NCBI GenBank assembly: GCA_013141385.1
Contig: JABFRB010000040.1
Location: 1 to 64,000, forward strand
Origin: Bacteroidales bacterium
GTDB taxonomy: Bacteria; Bacteroidota; Bacteroidia; Bacteroidales; Tenuifilaceae
Length of the DNA: 64,000 bases
Reading direction: 5' to 3'
This document shows, in pieces, positions 1 to 8,804 of this stretch. The translations under genes were made by a program, and so were the position numbers. Numbering within the stretch: the stretch's first letter is position 1; each line of letters starts with the position of its first letter. The notes below the pieces were generated by a model, which saw nothing but the letters and a program-made list of their open reading frames with translations, did not search any database and was not told the origin of the DNA.

Positions 1-67
1 CCAAGCACGAAAAGTCGTCTTTAAACCTGCCTGAAAATTCTATTATGTTTTCCCCTGTAAACTTCAT
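1..67 (-). CDS. IS1595-family transposase, N-terminal fragment cut by window edge
   Basis: An ATG on the minus strand at 65-67 opens a frame that runs off the left edge after 22 codons. The peptide starts MKFTGENIIEFSGRFK and ends near a Cys. It lines up with the start of the transposase at 25.6 kb (F-x-G-x-N-[LI]-I-E-F-x-x-R-F-K then C-[IL]), which in the IS1595/ISXO2 group precedes the zinc ribbon. The gene body lies outside the window, so activity cannot be judged. The two proteins differ at many positions, so this is a different element from the one at 24.8-25.7 kb. Confidence 0.6.
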   Translation of the reverse strand, partial: MKFTGENIIEFSGRFKDDFSCL

Positions 68-104
68 GCGTTCTATGGTTAGAATGCAAATCTAATAATA
101 GTAT

Positions 105-1169
105 TTAAATAAACACCTCAATTATTTTAATTGCAAAGGATCGTTCATAACTTGGGATATACTCAAAATATAGTTTAGCCTTTAGCCCATTTAAGTCAAT
201 AGTTGAAGTGCTATCGATAAGGTAGTACTCTGAGTTAATTGCAATATCAATAAAACATCCGCCATATTTAACCTTAACAGTTTGATCTGAAAGACGCTGA
301 CTAAATAGATCTAGTGATTTAACAGATGAATTTATCTCAAGATGAATATTATCCCGACTTAACTCTTTTGCTGTAATTCTTATACTCAAAGTATCGAATG
401 AAATACTAAGGCCAAGTTTATGGTTAAGCAATGGCAGTGGTTTCTTCTCCCCAACCATAATCGCTTTAAAAGTGATATCCGATTTTTTCTTATCCGCTAA
501 TCCATTTAAATTGACAAAGTATTTTTCGCCATTTTCATAAACCTCAATCGTTGTATTGAAACCTTTAGCATTTGATTCAAACTCAGGAACTGAAATATGA
601 GTTGTATATGTTGAATCTAAATAGTTGAGTACGAAATTACTGACATGATATTTTGCCGTTGTTAGTCCAAATATTGCCTTAACCAAACGGTAAATTGTAT
701 ATTGCCGATTACTATGACTATTACTTTCATCAACCGAGGGATGCTGAATTTGCAAGCTATCGATATGATTACCAACTAAGAAATTGTAGTTTGAATTACC
801 CTTTTCGCCCATTAGGTTGATTTTAGGGTTACTAATCCATATCTCAAGGGGATTAACTTTTAGAAAAACTAGGTCGGTGAAGTTTAATTTTGCCTCTGCC
901 CTATTGATACTAAATAAGGTGTCCCTGTTTTCGGCTTTGGCAGAAAGATTTTCAACATAGATATTCTGGAAACCTGAAAAGCCAATCTTTTGGGCACTAA
1001 TAGCAAGCCCATATCGATTTTTAATGCTTGAGCATCGGTTTTGGAAGATGATTTGAACGATACTATTACGAATCAGAAAAAAGATGATAATAAGAATAGC
1101 TAAAGCATATAGGAAATATCTGAAGATGCCCCTATTCCTCAATCTTTCTATTACAATATTAATATTCAT
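105..1169 (-). CDS. Membrane-anchored AsmA-like hypothetical protein
   Basis: The 354-residue protein has a short basic N-terminus and one strong hydrophobic helix at about residues 18-33, followed by a long soluble part with no Cys pairs or catalytic motif. The layout (single N-terminal anchor, then beta-rich repeats with phrases such as FSGFQNIYVENLSA) resembles the N-terminal part of AsmA/DUF748-type proteins that sit in the inner membrane and face the periplasm. That family link is an inference from style, not a clear motif match. A perfect -7 box lies 20 bases upstream of the ATG. The gene is alone between the transposase fragment and a 700-base gap. Confidence 0.6.
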   Translation of the reverse strand: MNINIVIERLRNRGIFRYFLYALAILIIIFFLIRNSIVQIIFQNRCSSIKNRYGLAISAQKIGFSGFQNIYVENLSAKAENRDTLFSINRAEAKLNFTDLVFLKVNPLEIWISNPKINLMGEKGNSNYNFLVGNHIDSLQIQHPSVDESNSHSNRQYTIYRLVKAIFGLTTAKYHVSNFVLNYLDSTYTTHISVPEFESNAKGFNTTIEVYENGEKYFVNLNGLADKKKSDITFKAIMVGEKKPLPLLNHKLGLSISFDTLSIRITAKELSRDNIHLEINSSVKSLDLFSQRLSDQTVKVKYGGCFIDIAINSEYYLIDSTSTIDLNGLKAKLYFEYIPSYERSFAIKIIEVFI

Positions 1170-1188
1170 TCAAAAATGGTCGATGATG

Positions 1189-1196
1189 CAAAGGTA
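1189..1196 (-). promoter_or_regulatory. Bacteroidota -7 box for the AsmA-like gene
   Basis: On the minus strand this reads TACCTTTG, a full match to TAnnTTTG, 20 bases before the ATG at 1169. The TTTG expected 19 bases further upstream is not present, so only the -7 half is supported. Confidence 0.45.
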
Positions 1197-1589
1197 TAAT
1201 TTTGATTCGCCTGTTAGAATAAAAGAGGCTGTCTGAATTTGAAAATTAATGATTGAGAATGATTTATTTGAAAATCCTTCAAAAATGAACTTAAGCAATT
1301 AATCATTTCAATAAAGAAATTACTCTTGTTCAAGAGTTCTTTAAAGATCTTGCTTGATGGTTTTCTTTGATCATATGTTTATTGAGAAATCTGAAAAAGT
1401 GGTTATCAGATTTCGAATAACATTGATGTTAGTGATAATCAGGTAAACGTGGTCTCAATCAAAATCATAAAGAAAAAGATCTTTTACTCACTAAAAATAT
1501 AGAAAAACACCTAATGAAATATAACAATCTTATAAAACTTCACCGATTGGTTATATTGCTTATTTTTAACTTGATTTTATGAGCAAAAT

Positions 1590-1661
1590 GTTACTTTTTC
1601 TTTTAAACATCCATTGAATTTTTCAAAGGAGTTTATGTTTACCCGTTTTGCTAAAAAATAG
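1590..1661 (+). pseudogene. Remnant of a type IX-secreted C25 protease paralogue
   Basis: The plus frame reads VTFSFKHPLN, then a short spacer, then MFTRFAKK and a TAG stop. The intact protease just downstream contains VTFSFKHMLN in its middle and ends MFTRFVKK. The first block is conserved at protein level with almost every third base changed, while the last 27 bases are nearly identical in DNA. A stop codon lies just upstream in the same frame. This is best read as the deleted and decayed leftover of a second copy whose middle and C-terminal sorting end were joined by deletion. Confidence 0.5.
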
Positions 1662-1873
1662 TTCAACTATAAAATATTAAAGAGAATGCAAAAAGAATAT
1701 TTCACATAAAAATCACAAAATTTTCGCAGGGATTACAAGGAATATAAATCATTAAATCAGCATTTTTATTGTCATCATGTAAAGCCTTCTTTTTGAAAAC
1801 CTCTTACAATTACCAACATATTTAAATTTTTTTTACAGTTACTAGTGAGTATATAAACCTAACAACTAAATCT

Positions 1874-4800
1874 ATGAAAATTAAATTACTTATTTTACTA
1901 CTGGCATGTACCAGTTACCTTTTTGCTCAAAAGGAAACGAGTATTCCTTTAAAAAATAGCAAATCAGGAATTGAAATTTTGCAAAAGAGAGTTGATGGCT
2001 TTCAGCTTAATTTCAATATTTCTTCGTTGAACTTAAAAAACAAACAAACCTCCGAAGGTTTTTTTGAAGAACTTGAGGTAGATGGGTTAACAAAAGTATA
2101 TAGCATGGGAAACCCAGGAATACCATCAGTAAGTAAACTCATTGAAATTCCTATTGGAGCAACGTACAAAGTAAACATTATTAGCTATAATGTTGAGGTT
2201 ATTGATCTTAATGACTTCGGAATTAAAGAAAAAATTGCTCCTGCACAACTTTCCGTTTCAAAAAATGATGATCCTAAGAGTGTAAAATTCTATTACAATA
2301 AAGAAACTTATAAGCAAATAGGATTTATTGAAAAGAATATAGCCACTATCGAAGATATTGGTATAATGAGAGATACAAGATTAGGTCGGTTAGAATTATC
2401 TCCAATACAGTATAACCCTGGTGAGAATAAAATAAAAGTGTTCAATAACCTTGTAGTTGAGGTAAATTTTTCTGGAAGTACTGATGCAAATAAAGAGAAT
2501 AGTAAGTACTCTTCATACTTTCAGAGTATTATTGAAAAGAATGTAATAAACAACACTCCTAGTTCAAAAGCCCTATTAGGTGGTAGCCCAATTAAGTATA
2601 TTATTATTTCCGACCCAATGTTTTCAACTACTTTACAACCTTTTATTGAATGGAAAAAGAAAATGGGATTTATTGTAGTGGAAAAGTATACGAATGATGC
2701 TGCTGTTGGAAACACAACAACCTCTATTAAATCGTACTTACAAAGTCAGTATACCTCCTCTGCCGATGGTATACCCCAAACTTTCTTACTTCTTGTTGGT
2801 GATGTGGCACAAATTCCTGCTTTCCCAGGAACCATTTCAGGGGAAGATCACATAACAGATCTTTACTATGCCGATTATACAAATGATAATTTGCCAGATA
2901 TATTCTATGGACGGTTTTCTGCAACCTCTGTTGCTCAATTGCAACCCCAAGTTGACAAAACGTTACAAGTGGAACAAGCACAGATGCCCGATAAAAGCTA
3001 TTTAACCAATGTAGTTCTTGTTGCTGGTGTTGATGCTACTTATGCCCCAACTTGTGGTAATGGTGCAATTAATTATGCTAACCAATACTATACAAATGCA
3101 ACCAACGGCATAAATTCATACTTCTACCTATATAATAATACTAGTGGAGTTATGGCTTCTAACAACTCTGGCGCTTCTGCATCTATTCGCGATAAGATTA
3201 ACCAAGGTGTTTCCTTCGTAAACTATACAGCGCATTGCAGTTCCGATGGTTGGTCCGATCCAAGTTTTTCAATATCACATGTTTCTGGCTTAACAAACCA
3301 GAATAAATACCCTCTTATTATAGGTAACTGCTGTCAATCTGCAAAGTTCGAATTATCGAGTTTTGCTGAGGAAATACTAAGAGCACAAAATAAAGGTGCC
3401 GTTGGTTATATCGGAGGTTCAGATTATACTTACTGGGACGAAGATTACTGGTGGGGCGTAGGATTAACATCCAGCGTAACCGCAAACCCAACCTATGAGG
3501 CTAGTGGATTAGGTGCTTATGATAGATTTTTCCATTTAAAAGGAGAAACTGAAACTAATTGGTATATCACACAAGGACAAATGGTGGTTGCTGGAAACCT
3601 AGCCGTGGAATCATCAAGTTCTACAAGGAAAAAATACTATTGGGAGATATATCATTTAATGGGCGATCCTTCTCTTACACCTCCCGTTTCAGTTCCTACA
3701 GCACTAACTGCTACTCATCCAAGTAGTGTTACCGTTGGTACTTCAACCTTTAGCGTTACAGTTGAGAAGAATTCATTTGTTGCATTAACAATGAATGGAA
3801 ATCTAATTGATTCTAAGCTATCCAATGCTTCCAACAATGCAACACTTTCTCTTACCAAGTTAACCTCATCAGGAACTCTTGATATTGTTATAACCAAGCA
3901 AAACAGGACTCCTTATATTGCTCAAGTAACAGTAACCGGTGGAGTTAATGATCCCCAAGCTCCAACTACCCCAACCAATTTAGCCGCTTCAAATGTAGCA
4001 CAAACAACCTTAACGCTTACATGGACAGCATCAACTGATAATATTGGTGTTACCGGATATGATGTTTACAAGAATGGTTCGTTCCTTGCAAACTCGGCTA
4101 GTACAACCTACAATGTTGCTGGTTTAACTGCTTCTACAAGCTATTCATTTTATGTGAAAGCGAAAGATGCCGCTGGCAATGCTTCAGCTGCTAGCAACAC
4201 AGTAAATGTTACCACACTTGCTATTCCTTCTTTAAGTCTACCTGTAACTGAGAACTTTGCATCCTCAACTTTACCAAGCCAGTGGACAACCCAAAATACA
4301 GGAACAGGTATTACAGAACGTTGGAGCATGTCCAATACAGCAAATGCAGGTGGAGCAGCTTACGAATTGATGTGTACATACCAGCAGATTAACCCTGCCA
4401 CCACCAGAATTATTACCCCAGCAGTTAATACAGTTGGAGTTAGCACTGTAACTTTCTCATTCAAGCACATGCTTAATGCTTATGCAGCGGGTGTTACTTT
4501 AAGACTTCAAACCTCGAATGATAAATCAACATGGACAAATACCAGCTGGTCTGTTGCTACCACAGCAACCGATATAGCTGCAACCACAGTTAGTGTTCCT
4601 GTTACTACAAACCTAAACTCAAATACTACCTACTTCGCTTTGGTTGCTGATGGGGACCTATACCAAATTGACTACTGGTATATTGACAATATCTCAATAA
4701 CAAGCGGTGGTGGTTCAACAGTTCCAACCGTTACAACCAACACCGTTTCAAATATCACTTCCACTTCAGCTACCAGTGGTGGTAACGTAACCTCCGATGG

Positions 4801-5815
4801 TGGTGCAACTGTTACCGAAAGAGGTATCTGCTATGCAACTACAGCCAACCCAACAACAGCTAATAGCAAGGTTACCAGCGGCACTGGAACGGGTACATTT
4901 ACAGCAACTATGACAGGTCTTACTGTAGCTACATACTACGTTAGAGCTTACGCAATCAACTCCAATGGAACTGCATATGGATCACAACAGTCATTCACAA
5001 CTTCAACTGGTGGCTCAACAGTTACTATTGGTACAGGAACATCAACCCAAGGATACCCACTAAGCTGCTACTATGGCTATGAGAGAAGTGCTTCGCTTTA
5101 TACCGCTGCTGAGGTTGGTACAACTGGAACAATCAATATGGTTGAGTGGTACCCAACAATAACACTTTCATACAACGTTCCTGTTAAGATTTACATTAAA
5201 ACAACCACCGCTACTACAATTACTGCTTCAACTTGGGCAACAGCAATTTCGGGTGCTACATTAGTTTATAACGGTACAATGGCTGGAACAACTGCTAGTG
5301 CATGGAAGGCATTCAGCCTATCTACACCATTTAACTATACCTCAAATAACGTATTGGTTCTTGTTGAGACGAACTACACGGGAACTGGTGCAGGTACAAG
5401 TACAGGTCCAGCTTGTCGTTACACTTCTGCTACAAGCAAGCACATGTACATCAGAGCCGATAACTCTGCACCTACGGGAACAGCAACAGTTTCAAGTTAC
5501 CGTCCTAATATTAGGGTAACATTTGCGCCCAAAGGTGCAACATTGCAGAACAATGACGTTGAAACTAAATCTGAAATTCCTACAACTATTTCTGTTTACC
5601 CTAACCCAACCTTTAATTCCATTACTATTAAAGTAAATAATGAAACCATAACTGGAGAGGCTAAAATTTTCAATAGTATAGGGGCTTTGGTAAAAATAGT
5701 TCGTATGGATAGTAATGAAACGACAGTAGATGTTTCGGATCTTTCTTCAGGTGTTTACATCATTTCAATGGATGATGCAAAGAAACCAATGTTTACCCGT
5801 TTTGTTAAAAAATAA
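1874..5815 (+). CDS. Secreted gingipain-like C25 cysteine protease with T9SS sorting domain
   Basis: This 1313-residue protein has a signal peptide (cleavage likely after Ala18), a propeptide-like region, and a peptidase C25 domain at about 230-610. The catalytic His is H454 in NYTAHCSS and the nucleophile lies in the pair C486-C487 of IGNCCQSAKF, the same signature as in Porphyromonas gingipains; WEIYHLMGDPS is also shared. An immunoglobulin-like cap follows, then a fibronectin III domain (about 692-782), a jelly-roll-like segment (785-940), a second FN3-like domain (950-1045), another beta-rich module, and a C-terminal type IX sorting domain (about 1238-1313) starting VYPNPT and ending TRFVKK. 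It is expected to be exported by Sec, carried through the outer membrane by the Por machinery and cleaved at the sorting domain. LLAC near residue 12 looks like a lipobox, but the sorting domain favours ordinary signal cleavage. Confidence 0.93.
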   Translation: MKIKLLILLLACTSYLFAQKETSIPLKNSKSGIEILQKRVDGFQLNFNISSLNLKNKQTSEGFFEELEVDGLTKVYSMGNPGIPSVSKLIEIPIGATYKVNIISYNVEVIDLNDFGIKEKIAPAQLSVSKNDDPKSVKFYYNKETYKQIGFIEKNIATIEDIGIMRDTRLGRLELSPIQYNPGENKIKVFNNLVVEVNFSGSTDANKENSKYSSYFQSIIEKNVINNTPSSKALLGGSPIKYIIISDPMFSTTLQPFIEWKKKMGFIVVEKYTNDAAVGNTTTSIKSYLQSQYTSSADGIPQTFLLLVGDVAQIPAFPGTISGEDHITDLYYADYTNDNLPDIFYGRFSATSVAQLQPQVDKTLQVEQAQMPDKSYLTNVVLVAGVDATYAPTCGNGAINYANQYYTNATNGINSYFYLYNNTSGVMASNNSGASASIRDKINQGVSFVNYTAHCSSDGWSDPSFSISHVSGLTNQNKYPLIIGNCCQSAKFELSSFAEEILRAQNKGAVGYIGGSDYTYWDEDYWWGVGLTSSVTANPTYEASGLGAYDRFFHLKGETETNWYITQGQMVVAGNLAVESSSSTRKKYYWEIYHLMGDPSLTPPVSVPTALTATHPSSVTVGTSTFSVTVEKNSFVALTMNGNLIDSKLSNASNNATLSLTKLTSSGTLDIVITKQNRTPYIAQVTVTGGVNDPQAPTTPTNLAASNVAQTTLTLTWTASTDNIGVTGYDVYKNGSFLANSASTTYNVAGLTASTSYSFYVKAKDAAGNASAASNTVNVTTLAIPSLSLPVTENFASSTLPSQWTTQNTGTGITERWSMSNTANAGGAAYELMCTYQQINPATTRIITPAVNTVGVSTVTFSFKHMLNAYAAGVTLRLQTSNDKSTWTNTSWSVATTATDIAATTVSVPVTTNLNSNTTYFALVADGDLYQIDYWYIDNISITSGGGSTVPTVTTNTVSNITSTSATSGGNVTSDGGATVTERGICYATTANPTTANSKVTSGTGTGTFTATMTGLTVATYYVRAYAINSNGTAYGSQQSFTTSTGGSTVTIGTGTSTQGYPLSCYYGYERSASLYTAAEVGTTGTINMVEWYPTITLSYNVPVKIYIKTTTATTITASTWATAISGATLVYNGTMAGTTASAWKAFSLSTPFNYTSNNVLVLVETNYTGTGAGTSTGPACRYTSATSKHMYIRADNSAPTGTATVSSYRPNIRVTFAPKGATLQNNDVETKSEIPTTISVYPNPTFNSITIKVNNETITGEAKIFNSIGALVKIVRMDSNETTVDVSDLSSGVYIISMDDAKKPMFTRFVKK

Positions 5816-6167
5816 AGTAGAATGGGAAAATGTTTAATTCGGCAATAAATCATTAAATAGTCAAGTTAAAAGGTGTCTCAAAAATCGAGACACCCTTTTT
5901 TATGGTGATAAACCAAGAGGAATTAACTAAAATAACGTCAGTTCGACGTAAGAAAAAATTTAAATACTATATTATCAGCGTTTTACTTTATTGGGAGAAA
6001 TGGAATGATGGAACCGAGCTTGCGAGTTCGCCGTAGGCAAAAATAGAATATTGGAAGAAAAAAGTTAGAAGTAACCCCAATATTCCATTATTCCAGTCTT
6101 CCAAAAACATAGTATTAATATTAAATCCAGTAATTGTAAATGAAAGTATTCACATAAAGCACACATC
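5816..6167. other. Intergenic region with terminator and dispersed repeat fragment
   Basis: This gap holds the protease terminator at 5871-5900 and, around 6010-6045, a fragment of a dispersed repeat (GAGCTTGCGAGTTCGCCGTA) that recurs near 10.85, 15.45, 50.95 and 54.05 kb. Around 6000-6110 there are short complementary stretches (TGGAAT.. and ..ATTCCA). No gene was found. Confidence 0.5.
5871..5900 (+). terminator. Rho-independent terminator of the C25 protease gene
   Basis: An 8-bp perfect stem GGTGTCTC / GAGACACC with a 7-base loop is followed by a run of T, 56 bases after the stop codon. Confidence 0.8.
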
Positions 6168-7427
6168 CTAGAAGTTATAGTTTACTCTTACTAAAAATCT
6201 GCTATTACTTACTGGATCCATTTTATCAGTTACTTTATGCTTTGCATCCCATGCTTTGCCATAAACAGCTGTTGTAAGCATGTATTCAAAGGCAAGCACT
6301 AAAGCATCTGCTTTATAAACTACTCTGGGAGATAACCTAAAAATATGGCTTAAATCATCGTTAAGGTTGTAATCCTTAATTGTTGCATAATTATCATCGG
6401 CACCAAAAATTTTTTGGTAACCAGTGAATACGCCAATTGACCATTTATCAATATCTTGCTGAATATCACCCCAAACACTAAGAGTTTTAAGGTTTGTATA
6501 GCTGTAATCATCATTCACACTATTTGATCCTGTTTTCATACCATACCCACCAATCATATTAAGGAAAGTTAGGTTCTGCCCATAAACTGCTTCTAATTTA
6601 ATACTTGTTGAAGCAGGTTTTATCATTAAAAAGGCATGTAAATCATACGAACCAATGGTTTTATTGGTTACCAATGTATCTTTATCATCATATAACCTAG
6701 GGGTTAACCATTTGTAACCAGTAGTACATCCTGCCATAAACTCCTTACGATTTCCTATTGATAACTGTACCTGAATATCTGGTTTTCCAGAATAGCGTTG
6801 CGCATCGTATGGACCTCTTGAGCGATGATAACCATGTATAACCGCCGCTCCAGTTAACCTAAATACTGATGAAACATGATAGGTGTATTTGATTTGACCC
6901 GATCTGTTAAGTGAATGGAACGGTGCTCCTCCACCAAATGATATTGTACCCGGAATCATCTCGGTTAAAATTAAGGGATGCCAGTAATTACCAAATAGTA
7001 GTTCCGATTTTTCCCATTTAAGGTTAATCATGGCATGTCTAAGCCTCAGCATTTGAATATAATCCTGCTTTGTGCCAAAGAAATCCATTTCGATCAAACC
7101 TGTAGATTTTGCACCCAAAAAATCGGGACCCGAAATTTTTACCCCTAACCTAGATGTTACGCTAGTCATCTCAAGCATTGATTTAATATTTACATCTTTC
7201 CCATTTTTATCAAATTGTGGTTTTGATGGGTAAAAATAGAGTTCCCCGTCCCTAGTGTCTAATGACTTATAGGTATCTAAATAAATATCATAGGCTATAA
7301 ATCCATACGGTTTAATTTCAAACCTGGGTTTTGCTGGTTCCTGTGCATTAATGTTATTTATTACAAAAAGTAAAACAATAGGTATGTACATCAATACTAC
7401 TATTTTTTTCATTGATTTAGTTTTCAT
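6168..7427 (-). CDS. Outer-membrane beta-barrel (porin-like) protein
   Basis: The 419-residue protein begins with a basic stretch and a hydrophobic signal peptide ending near INAQ (about residue 29). The mature part is rich in alternating aromatic and polar residues typical of amphipathic strands and ends in NYNF, the terminal Phe being the usual barrel-assembly signal. It contains no plug or TonB box. Similar Bacteroidota proteins are annotated as porins or hypothetical outer-membrane proteins; the substrate is unknown. It is transcribed toward the protease terminator and diverges from the DUF4421 gene at 7559, with 131 bases between their starts. Confidence 0.65.
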   Translation of the reverse strand: MKTKSMKKIVVLMYIPIVLLFVINNINAQEPAKPRFEIKPYGFIAYDIYLDTYKSLDTRDGELYFYPSKPQFDKNGKDVNIKSMLEMTSVTSRLGVKISGPDFLGAKSTGLIEMDFFGTKQDYIQMLRLRHAMINLKWEKSELLFGNYWHPLILTEMIPGTISFGGGAPFHSLNRSGQIKYTYHVSSVFRLTGAAVIHGYHRSRGPYDAQRYSGKPDIQVQLSIGNRKEFMAGCTTGYKWLTPRLYDDKDTLVTNKTIGSYDLHAFLMIKPASTSIKLEAVYGQNLTFLNMIGGYGMKTGSNSVNDDYSYTNLKTLSVWGDIQQDIDKWSIGVFTGYQKIFGADDNYATIKDYNLNDDLSHIFRLSPRVVYKADALVLAFEYMLTTAVYGKAWDAKHKVTDKMDPVSNSRFLVRVNYNF

Positions 7428-7558
7428 TATTAAATTACTTATAATCTGTGTATTAATAAGTCTAGTTGTTTTTTAAAAAACATGCAAAAGTGTAAATAGT
7501 TTGGCTAATAAAAAAATTGCTACTTTTAAACGTTTAAGAAATCCGAGACTGATTAGCA

Positions 7559-8626
7559 ATGAGATTTTTATTAAGACTACTGATTCTGGTTTGCATTCCT
7601 GTTTCTCTTAAAGCTATTTCGAATGATACGCTGAGAGTTATCAATTTCCCTAAACACATTCATTTCTATACTAAACTTGGGCCTAATTTTTCTCAGGTTG
7701 AGATTCAAAATCCGGATATTCCTAAAAACCTTCTTTTTAAACCAAACCCCCAGCCAATGTTTGGTTTTGGCTTTTCATACTCTTGGCTAGGAATTGGTGT
7801 AAGCTTTTTATTGCCATCGGATTCCGAAACAGATAAAAAGTATGGTAAAACCCAAAAATTCGACTTTGAGGCTCACTATACCATGCGGAAATTGATGATA
7901 GATCTTACCATCAAAAATTACAAAGGATTTTACTTTTCGAACCCAGATAGTTACATCGATAATTGGAACAATGGTGATCCCTACCCCCAAGCACCCAATT
8001 TGCAAACTGTTTCACTTGCGGCATCCTTTGCATACATTTTCAGCCCCAACAGATATTCGTCAAATGCTGCATATTCATTTACCAAGGCAATGCGCCGTAG
8101 CGGCGGAAGTTGGATGTTTGGTGGCTTTTTCTCAATAAACGGTGTAGCCTCAGATACATCAATTGTACCTAAAATTGTAAAACAGTACATTGATCCAAAA
8201 CTTGATTTAAGGGGTGCTATATTCTCTAACCTAGGCGCATCATTTGGCTACTCGCATCTATTTACAATTTACAAAAAGAACTTTATCTCATTCACTCTAC
8301 TTCCTGGGCTATCACTTCAGCAGGTAACACAATACCCATCCTCCAACGATTCTATAAGAAAATATAATACCCTGTCGCTTCGCACAATTTTCCGTGCTTC
8401 TATCGGTAGAAATGGCGATAGGTTCTACTGGGGGTTGAATGTTTACGTTGAAACATCCTCCTTTAAGCATGAGGCGTCACAGCTAAAACTCAGCTCGGGT
8501 CATGCCGAATTTTTCTTAGGATATCGGCTTAATACTTCCAAATGGAGGTTTATGAAGAGGGTTGATAGGGTAATTCATCCGCGTTTTATGAGGTTTGCTA
8601 CAGGGAATCCTCCTGATAGAGGATAG
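7559..8626 (+). CDS. DUF4421 family outer-membrane protein
   Basis: The 355-residue protein has a signal peptide (about residues 1-19) and a barrel-like body. The block SYSWLGIGVSFLLP followed by KTQKFDFEAHYTMRK and IKNYKGFY is the hallmark of DUF4421, a Bacteroidota family of unknown function predicted to form an outer-membrane barrel. The last 25 residues are basic and do not end in an aromatic residue, which is common in this family. It stands alone, with a dispersed hairpin repeat downstream at 8661. Confidence 0.75.
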   Translation: MRFLLRLLILVCIPVSLKAISNDTLRVINFPKHIHFYTKLGPNFSQVEIQNPDIPKNLLFKPNPQPMFGFGFSYSWLGIGVSFLLPSDSETDKKYGKTQKFDFEAHYTMRKLMIDLTIKNYKGFYFSNPDSYIDNWNNGDPYPQAPNLQTVSLAASFAYIFSPNRYSSNAAYSFTKAMRRSGGSWMFGGFFSINGVASDTSIVPKIVKQYIDPKLDLRGAIFSNLGASFGYSHLFTIYKKNFISFTLLPGLSLQQVTQYPSSNDSIRKYNTLSLRTIFRASIGRNGDRFYWGLNVYVETSSFKHEASQLKLSSGHAEFFLGYRLNTSKWRFMKRVDRVIHPRFMRFATGNPPDRG

Positions 8627-8660
8627 TTAGAGTATATTTTTAAAGTGATATTTTTACTAC

Positions 8661-8695
8661 TGACTCTTCCAAATTCGCAAGAACTAGAAGAGTCA
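8661..8695. repeat. Dispersed hairpin repeat, copy 1
   Basis: The arms TGACTCTTC and GAAGAGTCA pair perfectly around a 17-base loop containing ATTCGCAAGAAC. A close relative with the same loop text occurs at 50885-50918. It follows the DUF4421 stop by 35 bases but has no T-run. Confidence 0.6.
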
Positions 8696-8744
8696 CAACA
8701 TTAATACCCAATTGCTATATACCCAAAACTATTCCCCTATTCCA

Positions 8745-8775
8745 TTTGCCAATCCAAACCCCTTTTATAAATTTG
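8745..8775 (+). promoter_or_regulatory. Promoter of the zinc peptidase gene
   Basis: TTTG at 8745-8748 and TAAATTTG at 8768-8775 are separated by exactly 19 bases, a full match to the Bacteroidota primary sigma consensus. The ATG follows 30 bases later, giving a short leader. Confidence 0.75.
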
Positions 8776-8804
8776 ATGTTTTAAAAAACTAATCAGTATA
8801 CCAA

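Larger units (their letters stand above)
1170..1873. other. AT-rich intergenic region with a gene remnant
   Basis: Apart from the -7 box at 1189-1196 and the C-terminal gene remnant at 1590-1661, this 704-base stretch is AT-rich and carries stops in all frames. No RNA gene or clear promoter for the protease at 1874 was seen. Confidence 0.5.

Noticed and set aside
5298-5519. A Val/Gln-rich alternative frame inside the C25 protease gene
   Set aside because: It is a shadow of the Gly/Thr-rich repeats of the coding strand and overlaps a conserved protein.
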